This document shows positions 40,422-48,361 of a stretch of DNA of 64,000 nt, one piece after another. The notes beneath the pieces are model-generated. The model did no database searches. It saw nothing but the letters and a program-made list of their open reading frames with translations, and had not been told where the DNA came from. The translations under genes and the position numbers were made by a program. The stretch's first letter is position 1; each line of letters opens with the position of its first letter. This DNA comes from Arthrobacter sp. HY1533. Lineage in GTDB: Bacteria; Actinomycetota; Actinomycetes; Actinomycetales; Micrococcaceae. The stretch covers positions 1 through 64,000 of the forward strand of contig NZ_JANKZF010000020.1 in the NCBI RefSeq assembly GCF_027568515.1, written 5' to 3'.

Positions 40422-41495
40422 TCAATCCACGTAGCCCCGAAGCCAGCGTCCCAGCCGTGCGTAGGCATCCTCGCGCACCGGCCGGCTGGAGAGGAACACC
40501 TCGTGGAGGGCGCCGTCGACCCGCTCCAGGGTCACGCTGTCTCCCAGTGACAGGGTGCGCAGGGCCAGTGAACGGACATCCAGGACCACGTCTGCCCGGA
40601 GCATCTGCTGGCTCCACACCGGCCCCAGCATGCTTTTCCCGGAGAGCAGGACCAGAACCGGCATGGGCAGCTTCAGCCCCGTGGCCACTTCCTGCTGCGC
40701 TGCCAGGATGGCCTTCATCCAGCCTGCCCGGACAGGGAAGGCCTTGGGTGGGCGCAGGGCCTTGTCCACGGGCCACTCGCCGTAGGCCTCGTCGCTGATG
40801 CCGCGCCAGTAGAAGGAGCGCTCGGGCACGCGCATGCGCATGAGGGGGCGCAGGTCGGCGAGCTGGACCAGGGGAGTGGCCGCCCGCCTGATGGCGGCGC
40901 CGCCCTGGATTTCCAGCCACGGGCTGTTCAGCACCAGGTGGCTGACCATCCCCGGATTGTGGTGTGCCCACAATGTTGCGATGAGGCCGCCGGTGGAATG
41001 CCCCACCAGGATGACGGGGACGCTGCTGCCGGCGCCTGACGGCGGGCCGGGGGCTCCGTGTTCCGCGGAGATGACCTGGTGCGCGGCGAGGATCTCGGCG
41101 TCGTAGTCGGCCAAATCGGCCACATAGCCGCCCAGTTCGGGCGAATCCAGGCTGCGGCCGTGGTTGTGCAGGTCGATGGCGTAGAAGGGGTGCCCGCGTC
41201 CCGTGAAGAATTCGGCCAGGCCCGTGTTGTAGAAGTAGTCGCTCCAGCCGTGGATGAACAGCACCGGCGGCAGGGCGGTGGTGGTTTCCGCGGCCTGTGC
41301 CGTGCGTGGCCGGTGCCGCACCAGCGTGGCGCGCCAGGGGGTTGCCGGTGGCGCCTGGGCGTCGGGCGCTGCCGTGGCGCCCTGCCTGGCGGGTTCCGGA
41401 TGTGCGGGCTCGGCCCGGGGCGGGATCACAAGTGCCAGTGCCTGGTAGTCGGGGCCCAGGATGTCGGCGGTCCACCGCGGTCGACGGGTGCTCAC
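40422..41495 (-). CDS. Alpha/beta hydrolase (lysophospholipase / serine aminopeptidase S33-like)
   Basis: 357 residues from GTG 41495, overlapping the upstream flavoprotein stop (GTGA). It has the oxyanion-hole motif LFIHGWSDYF, the nucleophile elbow VILVGHSTGGLIA, the acid near PVLVLLSGKSML, and DGALHEVFLSS with the catalytic His. An N-terminal 60-residue Pro/Ala-rich extension precedes the fold. Substrates of relatives are monoacylglycerols and similar esters. It is convergent with uppS and coupled to the FAD enzyme, but no joint pathway is evident. Confidence 0.85.
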   Translation of the reverse strand: MSTRRPRWTADILGPDYQALALVIPPRAEPAHPEPARQGATAAPDAQAPPATPWRATLVRHRPRTAQAAETTTALPPVLFIHGWSDYFYNTGLAEFFTGRGHPFYAIDLHNHGRSLDSPELGGYVADLADYDAEILAAHQVISAEHGAPGPPSGAGSSVPVILVGHSTGGLIATLWAHHNPGMVSHLVLNSPWLEIQGGAAIRRAATPLVQLADLRPLMRMRVPERSFYWRGISDEAYGEWPVDKALRPPKAFPVRAGWMKAILAAQQEVATGLKLPMPVLVLLSGKSMLGPVWSQQMLRADVVLDVRSLALRTLSLGDSVTLERVDGALHEVFLSSRPVREDAYARLGRWLRGYVD

Positions 41496-43165
41496 GTGCT
41501 GGTTGCCGCCGCTGCATTGCGTCCGGCTGCGCGTCCCGAGAACAGGCAGCCGCCCAGGAACGTCCCCTCCAGGGACCGGTGGCCGTGCATGCCGCCGCCG
41601 CCAAAGCCGGCAGCCTCACCGGCAGCATAGAGTCCGGGCAGGGGATTGCCGGCCACGTCCAGGACGCGGCCGTTCAAGTCGGTGGCCAGCCCGCCAAGGC
41701 TCTTGCGGGTCAGAGTGGTCAGCCGCACGGCAATGAGCGGGCCGTGTTCCGGGGCCAGCATGGGGTGCGGGGGCACCACCCGCATGAGCTTGTCCGTGGC
41801 AAAGCGGCGGGCCTCGCGGATGGCATTGAGCTGGGTGTCCTTGCCCAGCCCGCTTTCCACCTGCCGGTCCCGGGCCACAATGGTCTGGTGCAGGCCCTCC
41901 GGGTCGATGAGGCTGGAGCCAACCAGGGCATTCATCTTGGCGCCAAGTTCCTGCGCCGTCTCGGCCTGGACAAAGTCGGCGCCGTGGTCGATGAACTTCT
42001 GCACGGGCCCCGTGGCCCCCGGAAGCGCCCGCTTGGCCAGCAGCTTCACGTCCTTACCTGTGAGGTCCGGGTTTTGTTCCGATCCCGACAGTGCGAACTC
42101 CTTGCTGATGATGGTCTTGTTCAGCACCATCCACGAATGGTCGTGCCCCGTGGTCTCCAGGTGGCGCAGCGTGCCGAGGGAATCGAAGCCCGGGAAGAGC
42201 GGTACGGGGAGCCTGCTGCCGGTGGCGTCCAGCCACAGCGGCGAGGGCCCTGACAGGATGCGGATGCCGTGGTTGGGCCACACAGGTTCCGGGTTGCTGA
42301 TTCCTTCCGGGTAGTGCCACATGCGGTCGGTGTTGATGAGGGTGCCGCCTGCCCTCGCCACGGCCTGCTGGAACTCGCCGTCCACCGAGGCGGGCACACC
42401 CGTGAGCATGGTGGCCGGCCCGGTGCCGCCTGGCCACTGCTCGCGCACCATGGCGTGGTTGCCGCCAATGCCGCCCGTGGTGACAATGACGGCACCGGCC
42501 GCCACGGAAAACTCGCCTGCCACCTCCCGGCTGCTCGCCTGGCCGCGATCGACGGCGGATGCCTCCAATAGCTGCCCGCGCACCCCCGTGACGGTGCCGC
42601 CGTCGAACGCCAGCTCCGTGGCGCGGTGCCGGAATGCCAGCTGGACCCGGCCGGCGGCCACGCCCTCGCGCACCTTGGCCAGGAAGGGGGCCACAATGCC
42701 CGGCCCCGTGCCCCACACAACGTGGAAACGGGGCACTGAATTGCCGTGGCCCTGGGCGTCGTAGCCACCGCGTTCGGCCCACTGCACCAGGGGGAAGAAA
42801 CGAACCCCGAGGGCATGCAGCCACGCCCGCTTCTCCCCGGCGGCAAAGTCAACATAGGCCTCTGCCCAGCGGCGCGGCCACTCATCCTCGGGCCGGTCAA
42901 AGGCCGCCGAGCCAAGCCAGTCGGACAGTGCGAGCTGTGCGGAGTCCTTCACGCCCAGGCGGCGCTGCTCGGGGGAGTCCACCAGGAACAGGCCGCCGAA
43001 GGACCAGTGGGCCTGGCCGCCCAGGGAGGCCTCCGGTTCCTGGTCCAGGATGAGCACCGTGCGCCCGGCGTTGTACGCCTCGGCCGCACTGACCAGCCCC
43101 GCAAGCCCGGCCCCCACCACAACAACGTCCGCCCGCGCCCATGTGCCGCCACCATTGCTCTCCAT
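41492..43165 (-). CDS. FAD-binding dehydrogenase (KstD/fumarate-reductase flavoprotein-like)
   Basis: 557 residues from ATG 43165. The Rossmann motif DVVVVGAGLAGLVSAAEAYNAG at about 12-33 is followed by SLGGQAHWSFGGLFLVDSPEQRRLGVKDS, then a central cap domain. A second FAD contact lies in the C-terminus (GLYAAGEAAGFGGGGMHGHRSLEGTFLGGCLFSG). It resembles the family annotated as FAD-binding dehydrogenase in actinobacteria, related to 3-ketosteroid dehydrogenases and fumarate reductase flavoproteins. The substrate is unknown. A TAGCAT box 6 nt before the ATG suggests a leaderless mRNA shared with the hydrolase. Confidence 0.88.
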   Translation of the reverse strand: MESNGGGTWARADVVVVGAGLAGLVSAAEAYNAGRTVLILDQEPEASLGGQAHWSFGGLFLVDSPEQRRLGVKDSAQLALSDWLGSAAFDRPEDEWPRRWAEAYVDFAAGEKRAWLHALGVRFFPLVQWAERGGYDAQGHGNSVPRFHVVWGTGPGIVAPFLAKVREGVAAGRVQLAFRHRATELAFDGGTVTGVRGQLLEASAVDRGQASSREVAGEFSVAAGAVIVTTGGIGGNHAMVREQWPGGTGPATMLTGVPASVDGEFQQAVARAGGTLINTDRMWHYPEGISNPEPVWPNHGIRILSGPSPLWLDATGSRLPVPLFPGFDSLGTLRHLETTGHDHSWMVLNKTIISKEFALSGSEQNPDLTGKDVKLLAKRALPGATGPVQKFIDHGADFVQAETAQELGAKMNALVGSSLIDPEGLHQTIVARDRQVESGLGKDTQLNAIREARRFATDKLMRVVPPHPMLAPEHGPLIAVRLTTLTRKSLGGLATDLNGRVLDVAGNPLPGLYAAGEAAGFGGGGMHGHRSLEGTFLGGCLFSGRAAGRNAAAATST

Positions 43166-43171
43166 GAGGCC

Positions 43172-43177
43172 ATGCTA
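43172..43177 (-). promoter_or_regulatory. -10 box of a probable leaderless promoter (FAD dehydrogenase)
   Basis: TAGCAT on the minus strand lies 6 nt before the ATG at 43165, with no ribosome site. Confidence 0.5.
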
Positions 43178-43260
43178 GCGCCCCGCGCCAGCCCCGGCCG
43201 GGCATGTCCGCCAGGGTGGCGCGTTTTGCAGATGCGCTGCGGAACCGGAAAACTAGGGGT

Positions 43261-44328
43261 ATGCGAATTTACCCCACAGTTTTCCGGCTCTGTTTTTCCT
43301 GGATGGACGCCGAACGGGCGCACAAGATCGGTTTTTCCATGATCAAGGCGATCCATGCCGTGGGTGCCGGTGCCGTGCTGCGCCGCATGTTCACGCCGCC
43401 GGCGTCATTGCAGACCGAGGCGCTCGGCCTGACCTTCCCCACACCCTTTGGCCTCGCGGCAGGATTCGACAAGGAGGGCAAGGGCATCAACGCCCTGGCC
43501 AACCTGGGCTTCGGCCACGTTGAGGTGGGCACCATCACCGGCCAGTCCCAGCCCGGCAACCCGCAGCCGCGCCTGTTCCGCCTCGTTGAGGACCGTGCCG
43601 TGATCAACCGCATGGGCTTCAACAACGACGGCGCCGCCGCCGTGGCCCCGCGCCTGAAAGATGCGCTGGTGGAACTGGGCAAGACCTACCCGGGTGTGCG
43701 CCCCGTGGTGGGCGTCAACATTGGCAAGACCAAGGTGGTTGAGCTGGAGGATGCGCTGGAGGACTACCTGGTCAGCGCCCGCACCCTGGCGCCGTCGGCC
43801 GACTACATGGTTGTCAACGTCAGCTCGCCCAACACCCCGGGCCTGCGCCTGCTCCAGGACGTGGCCACGTTGCGCCCGCTCCTGGCCGGCGTGCGCGAGG
43901 CCGCCGATGCCTCCGCCGGCCGCCACGTGCCGCTGCTGGTGAAGATCGCCCCCGACCTTGCCGACGAGGACGTTGCCGACGTCGCCGCCCTGGCCCTGGA
44001 CCTCAAGCTCGACGGCATCATCTGCACCAACACCACCATCAGCCGCGACGGGCTGGCCAGCCCTTCCGCCATGGTTGAGGAAAAGGGCGCCGGCGGCCTC
44101 TCCGGCGCACCCCTGAAGGCCCGCTCGCTGGCGGTCCTGAAGCAGCTCAAGTCCAAAGTGGGGGATGAGCTGACGCTCATCTCCGTTGGCGGCGTGGAGA
44201 CAGGCGCCGAGGTTCAGGAACGCCTCGACGCCGGCGCCAGCCTGGTTCAGGGCTACACGGCCTTCCTGTACGAGGGCCCCTTCTGGGCGGCCCGCATCAA
44301 CAAGGAATTGGCCGCCCTGCGCAAATGA
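43261..44328 (+). CDS. pyrD: Dihydroorotate dehydrogenase (quinone), class 2
   Basis: 355 residues, ATG with AGGGG 1-2 nt upstream. The short N-terminal amphipathic helices ([22 protein letters not shown]) mark the membrane-associated class 2 enzyme. FMN/substrate motifs include [58 protein letters not shown] with the catalytic Ser, and [10 protein letters not shown]. It oxidises dihydroorotate to orotate and reduces menaquinone. A large inverted-repeat element follows downstream. Confidence 0.96.
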   Translation: MRIYPTVFRLCFSWMDAERAHKIGFSMIKAIHAVGAGAVLRRMFTPPASLQTEALGLTFPTPFGLAAGFDKEGKGINALANLGFGHVEVGTITGQSQPGNPQPRLFRLVEDRAVINRMGFNNDGAAAVAPRLKDALVELGKTYPGVRPVVGVNIGKTKVVELEDALEDYLVSARTLAPSADYMVVNVSSPNTPGLRLLQDVATLRPLLAGVREAADASAGRHVPLLVKIAPDLADEDVADVAALALDLKLDGIICTNTTISRDGLASPSAMVEEKGAGGLSGAPLKARSLAVLKQLKSKVGDELTLISVGGVETGAEVQERLDAGASLVQGYTAFLYEGPFWAARINKELAALRK

Positions 44329-44341
44329 CGGTCCCGTGCAG

Positions 44342-44450
44342 ACAGGGGCAGGAGCCGGCATTTTTTGTAGGCGACGTAAAGGAGACGCCTAAGGCCGCCC
44401 GCGGCCGTGGTGTCGGATAGTCGCCGGAAAAATGGCGGGCCTGCCCCTGT
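44342..44450. repeat. 109-nt structured inverted repeat between pyrD and an aldo/keto reductase
   Basis: A perfect 11-bp terminal repeat (ACAGGGGCAGG 44342-44352, CCTGCCCCTGT 44440-44450) continues inward through CCG/CGG and CATTTTT/AAAAATG with two mismatches and a bulge. The centre holds TAGGCG/CGCCTA and GGCCGC/GCGGCC hairpins, and a competing GGCGAC/GTCGCC pairing. It may be a bidirectional terminator, a small non-coding RNA, or a MITE-like element. No target-site duplication is evident. Confidence 0.6.
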
Positions 44451-44456
44451 AGGTGA

Positions 44457-45461
44457 CTACGCCACGCGGGTGGGCGGGCTCTGCGTCTTGCTTGGATCGT
44501 TGACCATGGAGGGGGCCAGGGCTGCGTCGACCGCGGCCATGAGCTCGGCCGGGATCTTGACACCTGAGGCCTTCACGTTCTCGGCAACCTGCTCCGGGCG
44601 GGAGGCGCCCACGATCGCGGTGGCAACGTTTTCGTTCTGCAGGACCCAGGCGACGGCCAGCTGGGCCATGCTCAGGCCCAGCTCGTCGGCGACGGGGCGC
44701 AGCTTCTGCACGTTCGTGAGGATGTCGTCCTGCAGGAACGCGCTGATCATGTTCGCCCCGCCGTTTTCATCCGTGGCGCGGGATCCTGTCGGCAGGGGAG
44801 CCCCGGGCAGGTACTTGCCGCTCAGCACGCCCTGCGCCATGGGCGACCACACCACCTGGGACATGCCCAGCTCCACCGATGCCGGAATGACCTCGGGCTC
44901 GATCACGCGCCACAGGGCCGAGTACTGGGGCTGGTTGGAGACCAGCGAGAAGCCGGCCTGTCGGGCCAGCGCCTGGCCGTCGCGCAGCTGCTGGGCGTTC
45001 CACTCCGACACGCCGATGTACAGGGCCTTGCCCGCGCGCACCACGTCGGCGAAGGCCGCAATGGTCTCCTCGAGGGGCGTTTCGTAGTCGAAGCGGTGTG
45101 CCTGGTACAGGTCAACGTAGTCCATGTTGAGGCGGCGCAGGGAGTTGTTGATGCCCTCCATGATGTGCTTGCGTGAAAGCCCTGTGTCGTTGGGTCCCTT
45201 GGGCCCCACGGGCCAGTAGACCTTGGTGAAGACTTCAAGTGATTCGCGGTGTTCGGAGGCCAGGGCGGTGCCCAGGACGGTCTCGGCGGCGCCGTTGGCG
45301 TAGGTGTCGGCCGTGTCGAAGGTGGTGATGCCGGCGTCGAGCGCGGCACGCACGCACGCCGTGGCGACGTCGTTCTCCACCTGGGAGCCGTGCGTGAGCC
45401 AGTTGCCGTAGGTGATTTCAGTGATTTTCAGGCCCGAGCGGCCAAGGTAGCGGTATTCCAT
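44457..45461 (-). CDS. Aldo/keto reductase (potassium-channel beta-subunit-like)
   Basis: 334 residues from ATG 45461. It has the AKR tetrad Asp (FDTADTY), Tyr in the same motif, Lys in VFTKVYWP and His in YQAHRFD. The C-terminal cofactor motif IVGASRPEQVAEN is of the Kv-beta/YghZ type. It probably reduces aldehydes with NADPH. The gene is convergent with pyrD across the inverted-repeat element. A TAGGCT box 6 nt before the ATG indicates a leaderless transcript. Confidence 0.92.
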   Translation of the reverse strand: MEYRYLGRSGLKITEITYGNWLTHGSQVENDVATACVRAALDAGITTFDTADTYANGAAETVLGTALASEHRESLEVFTKVYWPVGPKGPNDTGLSRKHIMEGINNSLRRLNMDYVDLYQAHRFDYETPLEETIAAFADVVRAGKALYIGVSEWNAQQLRDGQALARQAGFSLVSNQPQYSALWRVIEPEVIPASVELGMSQVVWSPMAQGVLSGKYLPGAPLPTGSRATDENGGANMISAFLQDDILTNVQKLRPVADELGLSMAQLAVAWVLQNENVATAIVGASRPEQVAENVKASGVKIPAELMAAVDAALAPSMVNDPSKTQSPPTRVA

Positions 45462-45467
45462 AGAAAC

Positions 45468-45473
45468 AGCCTA
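45468..45473 (-). promoter_or_regulatory. -10 box of a probable leaderless promoter (aldo/keto reductase)
   Basis: TAGGCT on the minus strand is 6 nt before the ATG at 45461, with no ribosome site. Confidence 0.5.
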
Positions 45474-45488
45474 GTGACTTAAAGCACG

Positions 45489-45524
45489 ACGCCGGCCGCC
45501 TCCCTGGAAGGAGGCAGCCGGCGT
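45489..45524 (-). terminator. Terminator after the DUF3043 gene
   Basis: ACGCCGGC-C-GCCTCC (45489-45503) pairs with GGAGGC-A-GCCGGCGT (45510-45524), 14 pairs with one mismatch. It lies 37 nt after the DUF3043 stop and just before the next minus-strand promoter. Confidence 0.7.
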
Positions 45525-45561
45525 GTTGCGCTGGGGTGTTGTGTGGAACGGGCGGGTCAGG

Positions 45562-46182
45562 CTAGGAGGGCCACTCGCCGCGGCGCACCATGGGCTTGGG
45601 CAGGCGCAGGCGGCGGAACTGCATGGAACGCATGCACGCGTACCAAATGACGCCGGGATCCACGGAGCCGAACTTGGCGGCGATGGCGCGCTTGAGCTTG
45701 CGGCCCATGAGCCACACGTCCACGGCCACAAACGCCACCATGACCCAGAACAGGGCGAAGATGATCAGCTGGGAGTCGTTGGAGCTGCCGTCGGCATTGC
45801 GCACGGGGATGACCACTGTCAGCAGCACAATGGCCAGCGCGGCGAACATGACGTACTCGCCGAGGCTGAAGCGGGCGTCCACGTAGTCGCGGGCAAAGCG
45901 CTTCTGCGGTCCCTTGTCACGGATCGGCAGGAAGCGTTCCTCGCCGGTGTCCAGGGCGCGGCGCATGCGGGCCTGCTCCTCGCGGCGGGCGTCGCGGGCT
46001 GCGACCTTGGCTGCGGCACGGTCGTTGGGGACCAGGGGGCGCTTGCGTGCCTCTTCCTGGGCCTTGCGCGACGGCGTGGGCACGCCCTTGGCCGACTGCG
46101 GGTCACGGGTACCGGCAATCTGCTCGTCGGAAGCAGCCGTCAGCTGCGGGTCGGGGGCCTGTTCTTTTTTGCGTCCAAACAC
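45562..46182 (-). CDS. DUF3043 membrane protein
   Basis: 206 residues from GTG 46182. A charged N-terminal 110 residues rich in Lys/Arg/Ala/Glu (ARRPLVP, KVAARDARREEQARMRRAL) reads as an extended helix. Two transmembrane segments follow (about 115-165), and the C-terminus is basic (MGRKLKRAIAAKFG, FRRLRLPKP). DUF3043 is an actinobacterial family of unknown function. TATCCT 6 nt before the GTG suggests a leaderless mRNA. It diverges from the M20 peptidase with only 70 bp between starts. Confidence 0.85.
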   Translation of the reverse strand: MFGRKKEQAPDPQLTAASDEQIAGTRDPQSAKGVPTPSRKAQEEARKRPLVPNDRAAAKVAARDARREEQARMRRALDTGEERFLPIRDKGPQKRFARDYVDARFSLGEYVMFAALAIVLLTVVIPVRNADGSSNDSQLIIFALFWVMVAFVAVDVWLMGRKLKRAIAAKFGSVDPGVIWYACMRSMQFRRLRLPKPMVRRGEWPS

Positions 46183-46188
46183 CCGTAA

Positions 46189-46194
46189 AGGATA
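46189..46194 (-). promoter_or_regulatory. -10 box of a probable leaderless promoter (DUF3043)
   Basis: TATCCT on the minus strand lies 6 nt before GTG 46182. Confidence 0.5.
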
Positions 46195-46239
46195 CCCCGA
46201 ACCGGGTCCCGGCCTTGACCGGGCCACGAAATGCGGCGG

Positions 46240-46245
46240 TAGTCT
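46240..46245 (+). promoter_or_regulatory. -10 box of a probable leaderless promoter (M20 peptidase)
   Basis: TAGTCT lies 7 nt before ATG 46253. Confidence 0.45.
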
Positions 46246-46252
46246 GGGTGGC

Positions 46253-47695
46253 ATGACTTCCCCCGAACCCACAGAAACGGCAACAGGCGCGCCCTACGCC
46301 GCCTCCCTGCCCACCTCCAAGCTGCGTGAAAGCGTGGCCGCCAACTTCCCCGCCACGGTGGCCGAGCTCGTGGACCTCGTGGCCATTCCCGGCATCGCCT
46401 GGGAGGCTTTCGACCCCAGCGCCCTGGACCGCAGCGCCGACGCCGTGGCCGCCCTGGTCCGCTCCACCGGCCTGGACGAGGTGCAGATCCTGCGCGTACC
46501 CAAGGACGACGGCACCCCCGGCGGTCCCGCCATTGTTGCCCGCAAGGCCGCCGCTCCCGGCCGCCCCACAGTGGTCCTGTACGCGCACCATGACGTCCAG
46601 CCCCCGGGCGACGCCGCGCTGTGGAACACCGAGCCCTTCAAGGCCACCGAGGTCGACGGGCGCCTCTACGGCCGTGGTGCGGCCGACGACAAGGCCGGCA
46701 TCATGGCCCACATCGCCTCGTTCCGGGCCGTGACCGAGATTCTCGGCGCTGACCTGGGCATCGGCGTGACGTTCTTCATTGAGGGGGAGGAGGAGGCAGG
46801 CTCGCCCACCTTCGCCGCCTTCCTGAAGGAACACCGGGAGCTGCTGGCCGGCGACGTCATAGTGGTGGCCGACTCCGCCAACTGGAAGGTCGGCATTCCC
46901 GCCCTGACCACCAGCCTGCGCGGCCTCGTCGACGGCACCGTGGAGGTCCGGGTCGCTGACCACGCCGTCCACTCGGGCATGTTTGGCGGCCCGCTGCTGG
47001 ATGCCCCCACCATCCTGGCCCGCCTCATCGCCACCTTCCACGACGATCAGGGCTCCGTGGCCATCAAGGGCCTCGCGGCCAGCTACGAGTCCGACGTCGA
47101 ATACCCCGAGGCCGATTTCCGCGCCGATTCGGCCATGCTGGCGGGTATGCAGCTGGCCGGGCGCGGCACCATCGCCTCCCGGCTGTGGTCACAGCCGGCC
47201 CTGTCCGTGATCGGCATGGACATGCCCAGCGTTGAAATGAGCTCCAACACCCTGCTGCCTTCGGCCCGGGCCAAGATCAGCCTGCGCCTGGCCCCCGGCC
47301 AGGACCCGGCCGCGGCCATGGCCGCACTGGCGGACCACGTCGCGGCGCACGCACCGTTTGGTGCCCAGGCAGTGTTCACGCCCGGCGAGGCCGGCCAGGC
47401 CTTCGCCACCGACACGTCCGCGCCGGCGGCCCGCGCCGCGATGTGGGCGCTGGGGGAGTCCTGGGGCGTAGCTGCCGTCGAGACCGGAATGGGCGGATCC
47501 ATTCCGTTCATTGCGGACCTGAAGGAGACGTTCCCGGAAGCCCAGATCCTTGTCACGGGCGTGGAGGACCCCGATTCCCGTGCACACAGCGCCAACGAGT
47601 CGCTGCACCTTGGCGACTTTGAAAAGGCCGTCACGGCACAGGCCCTGCTGCTGGCAGCCATCAATGCCGGTGCCCTGGAACTGCCCGCAGTGTAG
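46253..47695 (+). CDS. M20 family dipeptidase/metallopeptidase
   Basis: 480 residues from ATG 46253. The M20 metal site shows YAHHDVQPPGD (first His and Asp), GRGAADDKAG (bridging Asp), EGEEEAGSP (catalytic Glu and ligand) and SAHSANESLHLGDF near the end (last His). A dimerisation domain is inserted about 195-350 with DHAVHSGMFGGP. It resembles carnosinase-type dipeptidases that cleave short or unusual dipeptides in the cytoplasm. It may also act on peptidoglycan-derived peptides, but the neighbours do not help. Confidence 0.93.
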   Translation: MTSPEPTETATGAPYAASLPTSKLRESVAANFPATVAELVDLVAIPGIAWEAFDPSALDRSADAVAALVRSTGLDEVQILRVPKDDGTPGGPAIVARKAAAPGRPTVVLYAHHDVQPPGDAALWNTEPFKATEVDGRLYGRGAADDKAGIMAHIASFRAVTEILGADLGIGVTFFIEGEEEAGSPTFAAFLKEHRELLAGDVIVVADSANWKVGIPALTTSLRGLVDGTVEVRVADHAVHSGMFGGPLLDAPTILARLIATFHDDQGSVAIKGLAASYESDVEYPEADFRADSAMLAGMQLAGRGTIASRLWSQPALSVIGMDMPSVEMSSNTLLPSARAKISLRLAPGQDPAAAMAALADHVAAHAPFGAQAVFTPGEAGQAFATDTSAPAARAAMWALGESWGVAAVETGMGGSIPFIADLKETFPEAQILVTGVEDPDSRAHSANESLHLGDFEKAVTAQALLLAAINAGALELPAV

Positions 47696-47710
47696 CGGGG
47701 AACACAATCG

Positions 47711-47748
47711 CCGGCAGGGGGGTTGAGACAAGTTAGCGCCCCTGCCGG
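47711..47748 (+). terminator. Hairpin after the M20 peptidase gene
   Basis: CCGGCAGGGG (47711-47720) pairs with CCCCTGCCGG (47739-47748), 10 bp with an 18-nt loop and no T-run. It is a weak terminator or a processing signal. Confidence 0.45.
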
Positions 47749-47790
47749 GCGGGAAGTAGCATGTAGTTGTACCCCACGTAAGGAAATGCC

Positions 47791-48177
47791 ATGACTGCAA
47801 ATGTCCACGAAGAATCCACTGCCACTGCCGTAGCAGAGGCTGAGCTGCCCACCCACGGTGTACAGATCAGCGACGTTGCCGCGGGCAAGGTCCGCAGCCT
47901 GCTTGAGCAGGAAGGACGCACCGACCTGCGCCTGCGCGTGGCAGTCCAGCCCGGCGGTTGCTCGGGCCTCATTTACCAGCTGTACTTCGACGAGCGCATG
48001 CTCGACGGCGACGCAGTGCGCGACTTCGACGGCGTCGAGGTTGTCATCGACAAGATGAGCGTTCCCTACCTGGACGGTGCCAGCATCGACTTTGAGGACA
48101 CCATCTCAAAGCAGGGTTTCACCATCGACAACCCCAACGCCGGAGGCTCTTGCGCCTGCGGCGATTCGTTCCACTAA
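47791..48177 (+). CDS. erpA: Iron-sulfur cluster insertion protein (ErpA/IscA family)
   Basis: 128 residues, ATG with TAAGGAA upstream. The A-type carrier fold has the three conserved cysteines C57 (QPGGCSGLIY), C121 and C123 (CACGDSF). A 20-residue N-terminal extension precedes the domain. The protein accepts Fe-S clusters and delivers them to apo-enzymes. It lies just upstream of ctaC. The Rieske protein QcrA encoded nearby is a plausible but unproven client. Confidence 0.93.
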   Translation: MTANVHEESTATAVAEAELPTHGVQISDVAAGKVRSLLEQEGRTDLRLRVAVQPGGCSGLIYQLYFDERMLDGDAVRDFDGVEVVIDKMSVPYLDGASIDFEDTISKQGFTIDNPNAGGSCACGDSFH

Positions 48178-48187
48178 ATACTTAGGT

Positions 48188-48294
48188 CTGCTCGATGTAG
48201 GGCTGTTATTCGGATGTTTCTTCAAGTACATCCGACGCACGGAGGGTTTTGTACGCATTTTGCGTGCCATGGCGGTAAGCTCTACATCGAGTAG
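48188..48294 (+). promoter_or_regulatory. Paired dyads / possible three-way-junction leader upstream of ctaC
   Basis: CTCGATGTAG (48191-48200) and CTACATCGAG (48282-48291) are perfect 10-bp complements. They enclose hairpins CGGATGT/ACATCCG (48211-48234) and GTACGCA/TGCGTGC (48251-48267). Alternatively, CTGCTCGATGTAG and CTACATCGAGTAG are two CTRC-N5-GTAG operators whose centres are 94 bp apart. Confidence 0.5.
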
Positions 48295-48307
48295 TAAAAC
48301 CCATTTG

Positions 48308-48336
48308 GCTCCCGCTGCGTCTAGTCGCGCGGGAGC
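48308..48336 (+). promoter_or_regulatory. Hairpin just before the ctaC ribosome site
   Basis: GCTCCCGC (48308-48315) pairs with GCGGGAGC (48329-48336). AGGAAGG of ctaC follows 11-12 nt later, so it could affect translation or be a residual terminator of erpA. Confidence 0.4.
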
Positions 48337-48361
48337 AAAGCAACAAGAGGAAGGGCCGTCT

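Noticed and set aside
44329-44456. Known riboswitch or 4.5S RNA in the pyrD downstream region
   Set aside because: The SRP RNA tetraloop GGAA with its conserved flank is missing, and no SAM, cobalamin or c-di-GMP core was recognised.
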